Shown: positions 23,967 through 31,196 of the stretch, piece after piece | Layout of the letters: every line of letters starts with the position of its first letter | How positions within the stretch are numbered: the first letter of the stretch is position 1 | NCBI GenBank assembly: GCA_030628375.1 | Contig: DAOVRD010000005.1 | Coordinates: 1-34,134 of the forward strand | DNA: 34,134 nt | Reading direction: 5' to 3' | Source of the DNA: Planctomycetota bacterium | GTDB taxonomy: Bacteria > Planctomycetota > Brocadiia > SM23-32 | Translations under genes and position numbers: made by a program | The notes under the pieces: model-generated | What the model saw: the letters and a program-made list of their open reading frames with translations, nothing else | Database searches by the model: none | What the model was told of the DNA's origin: nothing

Positions 23967-24731
23967 TCAGGACTGGGCCGCCGTGAGCGCAGCGCCCAGG
24001 GCAACCACGAACTGCGGATCCTCGGGCACGAGCAGTTCCTTGTCCAGCGTCGCCTCCAGCGCCTTCTTCAGGGCAGGGCTGTTGGCACCGCCGCCAATGA
24101 ATGCGTAGCGGGAGGCCCAGCCGATGTGCGCGGCCAGCGACGCGACCCGGGACGCTATCGCGGCGAACAGCCCCGCTGCTATGTCAGCTTCGGGCACGCT
24201 GCGCGCGATCAGCGACACCACCTCGCTCTCGGCGAAGACCGCGCAGGTCGAGTTCATCCGGGCCGGGTTAGTCGCGGCCTCCGCGAGGCTGCTCAGCCTG
24301 TCCAGGTCCACTCCCAGAGCCGAAGCCATAAGCTCCAGGAACCGCCCCGTGCCCGCGGCGCATTTGTCATTCATTGCGAAATCGGCGACAGTTCCACCCG
24401 TCCCCAGGCGTATGACCTTTGTGTCCTGCCCTCCCAGGTCTATGACGCCGTCCACGTCGGGGGCCACGTGGTTGGCGCCCCGGGCTGCCGCGAGGATCTC
24501 GGTGATGGTTCGTGCACCTGTCTGGGCGGTCACGCGACCGTATCCGGTAGTCACGCACGGCAAATCGCGCCCCGCCATCCCGGCCTCCTCCAGCGCCTGC
24601 AAGTAGACTTGCTCGCCTGCCTTCCTGGGGTTGGTGCCGCTCCTGAGCATCGCTTTGCCTATCAGCCGGCCGTCGCGCACCACGGCCGCTTTCGTCGCCA
24701 CCGACCCGATGTCTATTCCCGCCGTAATCAT
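23967..24731 (-). CDS. BadF/BadG/HgdC-type activator ATPase
   Basis: The family consists of dimeric [4Fe-4S] ATPases with an actin/Hsp70-like fold that push electrons into 2-hydroxyacyl-CoA dehydratases, benzoyl-CoA reductases and other double-cubane enzymes. The 254-residue protein has the opening MITAGIDIGSVATKAAVV, the DLGGQDTKVI phosphate motif, and the two cluster-ligand cysteines C124 (NDKCAAGTGRF) and C163 (NSTCAVFAESEV). Length matches HgdC (about 260). No dehydratase subunits are in the window; its direct neighbour is a UroD-family protein, so it may activate a corrinoid or a radical partner encoded elsewhere. The ATG overlaps the stop of a possible small ORF (ATGA). Oxygen-sensitive chemistry suggests an anaerobic lifestyle. 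Confidence 0.93.
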   Translation of the reverse strand: MITAGIDIGSVATKAAVVRDGRLIGKAMLRSGTNPRKAGEQVYLQALEEAGMAGRDLPCVTTGYGRVTAQTGARTITEILAAARGANHVAPDVDGVIDLGGQDTKVIRLGTGGTVADFAMNDKCAAGTGRFLELMASALGVDLDRLSSLAEAATNPARMNSTCAVFAESEVVSLIARSVPEADIAAGLFAAIASRVASLAAHIGWASRYAFIGGGANSPALKKALEATLDKELLVPEDPQFVVALGAALTAAQS

Positions 24732-24847
24732 GATTTTCTGCGCTGCTCCACTATCATCTCCAGAAAGGTTTCGACACCAAGGGGAGGCAGGGGATCCTTT
24801 CCGCCGCGTTTGCGCAACCTGCAGCCCACAACCACCTCGCCGGGCAC
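24728..24847 (-). CDS. Possible small Cys-containing ORF coupled to the HgdC-type gene
   Basis: A GTG at 24847, with GAGG 5 nt upstream, opens a 39-residue frame (PGEVVVGCRLRKRGGKDPLPP to EQRRKS) whose stop overlaps the activator ATG in ATGA. The ORF track has a longer version starting at 25024 inside the MFS gene. The Lys/Arg-rich C-terminal part with a predicted amphipathic helix and the tight coupling argue for expression, but no family is recognised and the 253-bp spacer could instead be a leader. Confidence 0.3.
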   Translation of the reverse strand: MPGEVVVGCRLRKRGGKDPLPPLGVETFLEMIVEQRRKS

Positions 24848-24984
24848 AGGGGCCTCAGGGTGATCATTGCATCCATCAGCCGCGCAATCAAGGGCTAAGC
24901 GGGTGAGGCATAGCGGATACCACGGGAGACCGGGATGTGATGGCCCCGAGGATGCCAGCCCCGCCCCACCGAGCGTGCTCCAGA

Positions 24985-26244
24985 TCAGACGGCGGAGGCC
25001 GACCTGGCCGCGCAGTCGCGCCACCAGACCCAGACCATTATGACCAGGCCCACGACGACCAGCACCACGGTGAATAGAAACACGTATCGCATGGGGAACA
25101 GGCCCCTGTCAACGATGCACACGACGGCGCTGGCCATCAGTATCCAGCGGAGGCCCCAGAGGGAGAAGTGCAGGGCCATGCCGCGGGCCGTCTCCGATGA
25201 GTGGGTGAAGTGCATGACCATGGGGAAGAAGGCCAGCATATTGCCCGCCTGAAACAGCCCCCGTGCGGCGACCAGAAAGAAGAAGAGAGGCCAGCTCTTC
25301 ACGAAGAACATCGGGACGAATACGGCGCACTGAAGGGTCCACGCGAGCACAACGGTGAGCGCGGCGCCAAACCGGTCCAGGAAGATGCCCCAGAAAGTGA
25401 AACTCACCAGCATCGCCGCCATGAACCCAGCGCGCGCGTAGCCCCACTGCGCCGTCGTGAGCCCCAACTGGTCCCTGGCAAAAAGGGGCAGCACGTTGGC
25501 ATAGGCCACCGCGCCGCACGTGGTGATGAAATAGCCGATGAGAAAGACCAGGAGCAGCCTGTTGCGGAACGTCGCACGCAGGGCCGCCATGACCTGAGCC
25601 GATGCAGAGAAGCGCGTCTGCCCCTCGGCGTCACTGCGGACGCCGCGGCTGCCGCGCACTCCCCGGAACAGCGCGCCGCTGACGATCAGGGACACGCCGG
25701 CCGCCGGGAAAACCCAGCGGAAGAGGCCGATATCCTGCCTCAGCAAGCGGCCCACCAGGACCAGGCACAGCACACGAGCCAGCATGGCAGCCGTGTTGGG
25801 AAGGGCCAGGAGCTTGCCGCGCCAGCGGGTGGGATAGATCTGCGCAAGCGCAGTGCCGAGGGCGGGCTGCGAAATGGCACTGAGGGCCATCCCACCGGCC
25901 AGCACGAGCGCCAGCGACCAGGTGCTCCGAGCCAGTGCGCTGAACACGACCAGCAGCCCGCCCAGGCCCAACAGCAGCCCGGTCAGCCGCACGGGGTTGC
26001 GCTTCTCCAGGAACGGCACCCACACGAGTGCGAAAAGCAGCGGCAGGCCCAGCCCGTAGTTCACAAGCAGGCACTGAAGCGCCGAACCCCCCAACTGGCG
26101 AATGACGAAGGGCCCCTGCCCGACGGCGATGGAGAAACAGGCCCCGTAGAACACCCAACTCGCCGTGTGGCGGTAGCCGCGCCTGCGGTACTCCGACGGC
26201 ACGGAACTGAAGATGCCCCGCTCTCCGCCCGGTTCCCGCGACAT
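24985..26244 (-). CDS. Major facilitator superfamily transporter
   Basis: The 419-residue protein is almost entirely hydrophobic with about 12 membrane spans split by a charged loop near residues 200-220 (GSRGVRSDAEGQT), the usual 6+6 layout. The loop after span 2 is short and VPFLEKRNPVRL follows it, a variant of the MFS loop 2-3 motif; GIFLDRFGAAL marks the matching position in the second half. ATG 26244 is preferred to GTG 26259, since GGGGA lies 8 nt before it. Placed between a PPC/DUF296 gene and a HgdC-type activator, and downstream of an agarase-like hydrolase, it may import a sugar or breakdown product; that is inference from context. Confidence 0.85.
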   Translation of the reverse strand: MSREPGGERGIFSSVPSEYRRRGYRHTASWVFYGACFSIAVGQGPFVIRQLGGSALQCLLVNYGLGLPLLFALVWVPFLEKRNPVRLTGLLLGLGGLLVVFSALARSTWSLALVLAGGMALSAISQPALGTALAQIYPTRWRGKLLALPNTAAMLARVLCLVLVGRLLRQDIGLFRWVFPAAGVSLIVSGALFRGVRGSRGVRSDAEGQTRFSASAQVMAALRATFRNRLLLVFLIGYFITTCGAVAYANVLPLFARDQLGLTTAQWGYARAGFMAAMLVSFTFWGIFLDRFGAALTVVLAWTLQCAVFVPMFFVKSWPLFFFLVAARGLFQAGNMLAFFPMVMHFTHSSETARGMALHFSLWGLRWILMASAVVCIVDRGLFPMRYVFLFTVVLVVVGLVIMVWVWWRDCAARSASAV

Positions 26245-26297
26245 AGACAGAATCCCCACCGGGGAAGCTCAAGCCCGGACAGGCGCGCTCGCTCGGA

Positions 26298-26732
26298 TCA
26301 CTTCGACCTGAGGCGCGGCGTGCCCAGCTCCGGGTGTGTGTCCCGCTCAAGTTCCCTGCCGGTTAACCTGGCGATGACGACCTCGGCCAGGTAAAGCACC
26401 TTGCAGCCCGGTTCGAGGTGGCCGGCGAACAGCTCGTTGCCGCGCAGCGCCATCGTACAGTGCATGTGCGGCATATAGTCGGTGATTATGCCGTCAACCG
26501 AACACAGCTCGACCGGCCCTTCGATCTCCACGAACCTGTTCTCAGACGGGAACTCCGTGTGCACGATGTGGTGAATGCGGGCGCGGTCGAACGTGCCGAT
26601 GCCGCTCAGTATCGCACCGGTCCGGATGTCCTTCTCGCGCGCCGCTTCCTCGATGCACTCGTGGAAATCGTCCCCGTATTCCATGTAGATGCAGACGATC
26701 TCTTCGATCTGCATTCCGTCCATTACGTCCAT
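26298..26732 (-). CDS. PPC/DUF296-domain protein
   Basis: The 144-residue protein is a single PPC (DUF296) domain, the trimeric fold also found in plant AT-hook proteins. Signature parts are CIYMEYGDDFHECIEEAAREKDIRTGAI at the start, LSGIGTFDRARIHHI, the metal-ligand-like MPHMHCTMAL and GNELFAGHLEPGCKV. Bacterial members are of unclear function, possibly binding small ligands. ATG 26732 (MDVMDGMQIEE) is chosen because GGGAGGT is 7 nt upstream; the track start at 26780 precedes that site. It sits between the glycoside hydrolase (129-bp gap) and the MFS transporter (53-bp gap), which suggests a link to sugar use in this cluster. Confidence 0.85.
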   Translation of the reverse strand: MDVMDGMQIEEIVCIYMEYGDDFHECIEEAAREKDIRTGAILSGIGTFDRARIHHIVHTEFPSENRFVEIEGPVELCSVDGIITDYMPHMHCTMALRGNELFAGHLEPGCKVLYLAEVVIARLTGRELERDTHPELGTPRLRSK

Positions 26733-26861
26733 GCTCGTACCTCCCGAAGTGCGGCCCTCTACGACGGTCCACGGCGTCACTGGCCGGGGACCTCGCCCGC
26801 AAGAACGCCCATTGCGACGCGCCCTGAAGGGCCGGATACGTTCGGCGGCGAGGGCCGCGTC

Positions 26862-28781
26862 TCATTCTACCGGAATGGCGCGCGGCAGTTGATAGAAGGG
26901 AGGAATCTGGCCCGGGGCGACGCGGTAGATCCGAGCGTGGCTACGCCTGGCCGCGGAGACGATCTCCTCGTGTGGTTTCTGGCAGATGTCAACGAGGCCG
27001 ATCTGCCAGTTCTCGCCGTCGTAGCGTCCCACCACGTGCTGGTCGTTCCACTGGAAGTAGTGCGTCCCGACAAGGGCGGGAATCGCGGCCCCGTGCTCCA
27101 CGTAATAGCGATATGACTCGGCACGTTCACGCTGTGCCACCACCGTGCGCAGCCCGCCCGCCGGCAGCCCGCGATCCAGCGCTCCCGTGTGGAACTCGCC
27201 GATCAGCACGGGAGCGTTCACAGCCTTCGAGCAGCGCTCGATCACCTCTGCATCGGGCTTGTCCTCGTAGCAGTTGATGCTGAACACGTCGAAGACCTCG
27301 GCCCCCGCCAGCAGGTCTTCGTGGGCAAGCCAGGCGTAGCGCAGTCCCAGGTTCAGGTGGTTGGGGTCCACACGCTTGCATTCCTCGCTCGGCACGCGGG
27401 CGTACTGCTCGATCATCATCCGGTTGAACTCGCCGAGGTCGGCGCGCGCCGCCTCAGAGGTCAATCGGTCCTCCGGGACCGCGGCGGCAGCCAACGTCTC
27501 AAAGTCGGGGAAGGCCGTGCCCCAGGCCCCGTTCAGCCCCCCGACGTCGCCGTGGCGCTCCTTGAGCCACTGCACGAGCCTGTCCCGCGAGGCGGACGGC
27601 CCGGCCTGGACAAGCATGCGTTCGGCCAGGTTGTACGCGCCGAACGCCCAGTGCGGCTCGTTGCGCAGGAAATAGCCTACCAGGTATTGATCGTCGCCTA
27701 TCTGCGCGAGCTGCCCGGCGAAGTGGCGGCTGTTCTGCACGTACTCGTCCGAGAAAACGTCGGGGAAATCGCGGAAGATCCTCTTTTCCGTCGTCGGGAA
27801 GTCCAGGAGTTGCATCACGTAGGGCAGCCCGGCGAGGGCGCAGAAGTCCGGATGGGACCAGTTCCCCACGGTGTTGAAGCCCCATTTCACGACTCTCTCC
27901 CTGCACAGCTCCATCCATTTGTCAAACCAGTCGTCGCCGAACGCCCGCATCAGGTTGTAACGCATGCCGTCGAACAGGGTCCTCTGGCCGTCGCCCCGCG
28001 AAGTCCACAGATGGTTCAGCGGACCTTCCTTGTCCGGCAGATCCACGAAGAGGTCTTCGTTGCCCTGAGTGTCCACCTCGCAATTGGGCCGAATGCAATC
28101 CACCCCAACGCTGTAGAAAGCACATCCGTCCGGGTCCACCAGCCACCAACGTTGGCCGTCGTGCTCGGTGCGGAAGAAGCCGGTCGCCTCGAACTGCTTC
28201 TGCGTCCAGCCGCCCCACCGGTTCAACTCGTCGTCAGCCGAGAACTCGCTAGAGAACATCTCCTCGGTCAACATCTCTGCCGCGATATCCAGCGAAAGGG
28301 CTTTGCCGGGCCAGTCACGCTCGGACCACTGGTGCAACTCGTCCACTATCGGATACCGGGCCTTGGGCCACTCCTGGGGCATGCTGTCGGTGAGCTGCGG
28401 CTCGGAGATGCGGATCGCCGCCTCACCCCCCACCATCAGGCCCGCCAACCGGGCCGACGTGACCTTCGCGGGGTCTACCGGACCGCCGGAACAGACGCAC
28501 TTGAAGCGGTGGGGCGTGCGCCCCGGGATGACGACCTGCGACTCCAGGTATTGCAGGGGCACAACGAGCCGCGTCAACAGGCCCGGGAAGATCCCCACTC
28601 TGACGCGCATCTCCACGTCGTCCTGGACGAAGAGACACTCAACATCAGCCATGTACGGCCCGTCGTTTATGGCGTCGAAGACCAGGAACTTCTCGCTCCC
28701 CCATTCCGGGGACGGGGCCAGCTCGTGGGGCAGCTTGATGGTCAGACGGCCCTGACCCGACTGGCCGGCGGCCTCAGCCAT
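26862..28781 (-). CDS. Clan GH-A glycoside hydrolase, agarase (GH50)-like
   Basis: The 639-residue protein has an N-terminal beta-rich region (about residues 1-125, carbohydrate-binding-like) and a TIM-barrel catalytic part opening with GFFRTEHDGQRWWLVDPDGCAFYSVGVD, a hallmark of GH50/agarase-like and related GH-A proteins. The acid/base is E375 in YFLRNEPHW (Asn-Glu pair) and the nucleophile is E529 in VLIGEFHTG, both in the expected places. These enzymes cleave beta-glycosidic bonds with retention. No signal peptide is seen, so it would act in the cytoplasm on an imported oligosaccharide. Substrate cannot be assigned; agarose itself is uncertain. GGAAGGAG precedes the ATG. It follows asd by 33 nt. 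Confidence 0.8.
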   Translation of the reverse strand: MAEAAGQSGQGRLTIKLPHELAPSPEWGSEKFLVFDAINDGPYMADVECLFVQDDVEMRVRVGIFPGLLTRLVVPLQYLESQVVIPGRTPHRFKCVCSGGPVDPAKVTSARLAGLMVGGEAAIRISEPQLTDSMPQEWPKARYPIVDELHQWSERDWPGKALSLDIAAEMLTEEMFSSEFSADDELNRWGGWTQKQFEATGFFRTEHDGQRWWLVDPDGCAFYSVGVDCIRPNCEVDTQGNEDLFVDLPDKEGPLNHLWTSRGDGQRTLFDGMRYNLMRAFGDDWFDKWMELCRERVVKWGFNTVGNWSHPDFCALAGLPYVMQLLDFPTTEKRIFRDFPDVFSDEYVQNSRHFAGQLAQIGDDQYLVGYFLRNEPHWAFGAYNLAERMLVQAGPSASRDRLVQWLKERHGDVGGLNGAWGTAFPDFETLAAAAVPEDRLTSEAARADLGEFNRMMIEQYARVPSEECKRVDPNHLNLGLRYAWLAHEDLLAGAEVFDVFSINCYEDKPDAEVIERCSKAVNAPVLIGEFHTGALDRGLPAGGLRTVVAQRERAESYRYYVEHGAAIPALVGTHYFQWNDQHVVGRYDGENWQIGLVDICQKPHEEIVSAARRSHARIYRVAPGQIPPFYQLPRAIPVE

Positions 28782-28814
28782 CTTCGCGCTCCTTCCGAGC
28801 GGGGGGGCAGCGCG

Positions 28815-29837
28815 TCAAATCAGGCCCATCTCGACGGCCTTCTCGGCGATCTGCACAGCGTTCAGGGCCGCCCCCTTCAGCAGGTTATCCGAAACGCACC
28901 ACATGTCCAACGCGTTCGGGCTGGACGGGTCTTCGCGAATGCGGCCCACGAACACGGCGTCCTGCCCGCCGGCATCCGCCGCCAGGGGGTACCGCGACGC
29001 AGCAGGATCGTCCACAACCACAACGCCGGGGAACCGGGAGAGGATTTCCCTGGCTTCCTCGGCGGACAGTTGCCGTTCGAATTCGGCGTTTATGGCCTCG
29101 CTGTGGCCGTTCGCGACCGGCACACGCACACAGGTGGCCGTGATAGGCAGGTCCGGGCGGCCCAGGATCTTCCGCGTCTCCCGGATCATCTTGACCTCCT
29201 CGCTGTAATACCCGGGGAAATGCTCATTGAGGCCGCCCACCTGGGGGATGACGTTGTCATAAATGGCGTGTGGGTAGGGGCCAAGGTCCATCGGGCCGCC
29301 GTGCGCAGCGGCCTTTCTCTGCTCCGCAAGCGCCTGGACGCCGGACCGGCCCGTGCCGCCGACCGCCTGGTAAGTGCTGACCACAACCCTCCGGAGCGAG
29401 GCGGCCCCGTGCAACGGCGCCAGGACCATGACCATCTGGACGGTGCTGCAGTTCGGGTTGGCAACGAAGCCGCTGTGCCGGCGCATGGCTTCGGCGTTCA
29501 CCTCGGGCACCACAAGGGGGACGCGCGCGTCCATTCTGAAGTCGCCGCCGTTGTCAACGACGAAGACGCCCTTGTCGGCGGCCTGCCAGCCGAAGCGGAC
29601 GCTGGCGCCGCTCTCACCCTCCGTGCCGGCGAAGAGGGCGATGTCCAGCCCGTCAAACGCCTCCGGCGAGGCCGCTATGACGTCCCGCTGGCGCCCGGCC
29701 ATCTCCTGCTTGCGGGCCGAAGTAGCCATGATGCGCAGCTCTTCCAGCGGGAAGTGCCGCTCCTCGAGCCCGGCCACAAGTCGGTCGCCCACCATCCCGG
29801 CACCGACGACGCCAACCCTGTACGCCTTCTCACTCAT
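28815..29837 (-). CDS. asd: Aspartate-semialdehyde dehydrogenase
   Basis: Asd makes aspartate semialdehyde from aspartyl phosphate with NADPH, feeding lysine, diaminopimelate, methionine and threonine synthesis. The 340 residues include the dinucleotide fold YRVGVVGAGMVGDRL, the catalytic cysteine C130 in ANPNCSTVQM, YQAVGGTGRSGVQAL and the substrate-binding ATCVRVPVANGHSEAI. The length is standard. The start overlaps the stop of the upstream GcvH-like gene. dapF of the same pathway is about 24 kb away in this window, so the pathway genes are scattered. Confidence 0.95.
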   Translation of the reverse strand: MSEKAYRVGVVGAGMVGDRLVAGLEERHFPLEELRIMATSARKQEMAGRQRDVIAASPEAFDGLDIALFAGTEGESGASVRFGWQAADKGVFVVDNGGDFRMDARVPLVVPEVNAEAMRRHSGFVANPNCSTVQMVMVLAPLHGAASLRRVVVSTYQAVGGTGRSGVQALAEQRKAAAHGGPMDLGPYPHAIYDNVIPQVGGLNEHFPGYYSEEVKMIRETRKILGRPDLPITATCVRVPVANGHSEAINAEFERQLSAEEAREILSRFPGVVVVDDPAASRYPLAADAGGQDAVFVGRIREDPSSPNALDMWCVSDNLLKGAALNAVQIAEKAVEMGLI

Positions 29838-30234
29838 CCACGAATTCCTCTCCCAGGTCCTCGATACAGAACTCGCGATAGGATTCCGCCTTCAGCAAAC
29901 GGTCCAGTGCGCGCGGATCATAGACCCTTATCTTCAGCAACCAACCGGCCCCGTATGGATCAGTGAGCAGCTTCTTTTGATCCCAGACCAACTCATCGTG
30001 GACCTCGATAATCCTGGCCTCCGCCGGCGGGTAGAGCTGATAGGTCTCGGCCACTCCTTCCAGCTCGCCGAACGGCAGCTCCACCATGAGCTCGTCATCG
30101 GCATCCGGCAGCTCGATCGAGATCAGAGGCCGCAGCTTGCGCAGAATGGGCTCGGTGAGCCCCAACTCCACGAATGCCGTGTCGGGCCTGATCCATTCAT
30201 GGTTCTTCGTGTAGACGCGGTCATCGGGGATCAT
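29830..30234 (-). CDS. GcvH-like protein lacking the lipoyl-lysine
   Basis: GcvH carries lipoate on a conserved lysine and shuttles the aminomethyl group in glycine cleavage. This 134-residue protein aligns with it: VYTKNHEWIRPD at the start, VELGLTEPIL, and LTDPYGAGWLLKIRV near the end. But at the position of the lipoylated lysine (ESVKA-like motif) it reads FGELEGVAETYQ, with A62 in place of Lys. It therefore cannot carry lipoate and probably has a different role, such as binding or regulation. The N-terminus is set at ATG 30234 rather than upstream ATGs, as GGGGG lies 9 nt before it and the promoter reads into this region. It forms an operon with asd (8-nt overlap). Confidence 0.8.
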   Translation of the reverse strand: MIPDDRVYTKNHEWIRPDTAFVELGLTEPILRKLRPLISIELPDADDELMVELPFGELEGVAETYQLYPPAEARIIEVHDELVWDQKKLLTDPYGAGWLLKIRVYDPRALDRLLKAESYREFCIEDLGEEFVDE

Positions 30235-30255
30235 GGGCACCAGCCCCCGCATTGT

Positions 30256-30309
30256 TTGCTCGGACGAGCGCATCTCGGCTATGATAGCAACTCGGAACCA
30301 GGGGCGCAA
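30256..30309. promoter_or_regulatory. Overlapping divergent promoters between the gcvH-like gene and folK
   Basis: On the minus strand TTGCGC (30304-30309) and TATCAT (30281-30286) are 17 bp apart; on the plus strand TTGCTC (30256-30261) and TATGAT (30280-30285) are 18 bp apart. The two -10 hexamers occupy nearly the same base pairs (TATGATA), giving a symmetric divergent promoter. Both -35 boxes are weak, so this is moderate evidence. Confidence 0.4.
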
Positions 30310-30407
30310 ACTAACCCGCTCCGCTCTCACCGGGCACCGGGACACGCGGCACCGACAGATCGGATGCAACAGCCGCAGCGCCGGCCCGACCGGCTCATTG
30401 GGCGAAC

Positions 30408-30872
30408 GTGGAATTGACGGCCTACATCGGACTGGGCTCGAACCTCGGCCCTAGGGAAGAGACGCTGCGGCAGGCGCTCCAGGACCTGGCCGGCCGTGGC
30501 GGCGTGACCGTGACGCAGGTCTCTGGCTTCGCCGAGACCGAACCGGTGGGCGGTCCCCCGCAGGGCCCCTTCATAAACGCGGCGGCGGGGCGGCGCACCG
30601 CCCTGAGCCCGCGCGAGTTGCTGGGCGTCCTTCAGCAGATCGAAGATCGGTTCGGCCGCGAACGCGACGTCCGGTGGGGGCCGCGCACGCTGGACCTCGA
30701 TCTTCTTCTCTATGGCGACCAGATTGTGAGCGACCCCGAATTGCAGGTTCCTCACCCCTTGCTGCACAAGAGGCTCTTCGTCCTCGAGCCGCTCTGTGAG
30801 ATCGCACCCGATGTGGTCCACCCCATCCTGCACAAGACCGTGAAGCAGCTTCTGGAAGACCTGGCGGGATGA
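30408..30872 (+). CDS. folK: HPPK (2-amino-4-hydroxy-6-hydroxymethyldihydropteridine pyrophosphokinase)
   Basis: FolK transfers pyrophosphate from ATP to 6-hydroxymethyl-7,8-dihydropterin in folate synthesis. The 154-residue protein is typical: AYIGLGSNLGPREETLRQAL at the start, PFINAA, the magnesium/ATP motif RWGPRTLDLDLLLYGD, and PHPLLHKRLFVLEPL near the end. GTG at 30408 (MELTAYIG) is used; TTG at 30414 is an alternative and no Shine-Dalgarno sequence is clear. It is transcribed away from the gcvH-like gene. No other folate gene is adjacent. Confidence 0.95.
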   Translation: MELTAYIGLGSNLGPREETLRQALQDLAGRGGVTVTQVSGFAETEPVGGPPQGPFINAAAGRRTALSPRELLGVLQQIEDRFGRERDVRWGPRTLDLDLLLYGDQIVSDPELQVPHPLLHKRLFVLEPLCEIAPDVVHPILHKTVKQLLEDLAG

Positions 30873-30900
30873 ATTGACCTGCGAGGCGCGGAGTGGAAGC

Positions 30901-30929
30901 TTGACAAGACGAGCCGCCGCCGGTATCAT
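30901..30929 (+). promoter_or_regulatory. Strong promoter for the DAHP synthase leader
   Basis: TTGACA (30901-30906) and TATCAT (30924-30929) are separated by 17 bp, with a predicted start near 30936. The leader would then be about 260 nt before the DAHP synthase ATG, containing the leader peptide and the attenuator. Confidence 0.7.
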
Positions 30930-30976
30930 CGTTGGTTAGCTCGAAGGCCTCAGTCTCCCGTCCGGAGTTGACCCGA

Positions 30977-31093
30977 ATGGACGAACGCACGATCGGCATT
31001 CCGCAAGTAACGGTCCGGGGCTGCACTTGCGCAGTCAGCGGGCAGCGTGCGTTCTTCTATTTCTATTTCGGCTCCGAAGGGGAGGCCGGCTAA
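30977..31093 (+). CDS. Attenuator leader peptide with a Phe/Tyr run
   Basis: A 38-codon ORF not in the supplied track: ATG 30977, preceded by GGAG at 30963-30966 (10 nt spacing), and TAA at 31091-31093. Codons 26-31 are TTC TTC TAT TTC TAT TTC (FFYFYF), four Phe and two Tyr in six, at 31052-31069. Such runs of pathway end-product codons are the control codons of ribosome-mediated attenuation (as in pheL, trpL and hisL). It sits between a strong promoter and a terminator just upstream of the DAHP synthase gene, whose pathway supplies Phe and Tyr. The remaining residues look unconstrained. Confidence 0.75.
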   Translation: MDERTIGIPQVTVRGCTCAVSGQRAFFYFYFGSEGEAG

Positions 31094-31164
31094 CGGGCAG
31101 ATAGCTTGCAGACCTGAGACGAACTGCGTAGGCCCCGAAGTCAGCCGACTTCGGGGCTTTTTTT
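31052..31164 (+). promoter_or_regulatory. Phe/Tyr-responsive transcription attenuator
   Basis: Hand folding gives three alternatives. Segment 1 GGCTCC (31070-31075) pairs with segment 2 GGAGGCC (31081-31087). Segment 2 (GGGG-x3-CC, 31079-31087) can instead pair with GGCCCC (31131-31136), the first arm of the terminator. The terminator is 31132-31142 with 31147-31157. A ribosome stalled on the Phe/Tyr codons (31052-31069) would cover segment 1 and free segment 2 to block the terminator; one reaching the stop at 31091 would cover segment 2 and let it form. This is the classic logic; pairings were drawn by hand, without energy calculation. Confidence 0.65.
31132..31164 (+). terminator. Strong intrinsic terminator of the attenuator
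   Basis: GCCCCGAAGTC and GACTTCGGGGC form a perfect 11-bp stem around AGCC, followed at once by seven T residues (31158-31164). It ends 32 nt before the DAHP synthase ATG, upstream of its ribosome-binding site, and so ends the leader rather than a gene. Confidence 0.92.
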
Positions 31165-31196
31165 GTGCCCGGCAGCAGGGAAAAGGAGGCAGTGCA

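Noticed and set aside
23967-24731. Complete 2-hydroxyacyl-CoA dehydratase system
   Set aside because: Only the activator ATPase is present; no HgdA/HgdB-type subunits are in the window.
27189-29966. 925-aa plus-strand ORF opposite the glycoside hydrolase and asd
   Set aside because: It covers two real genes on the other strand and has no recognisable motif.
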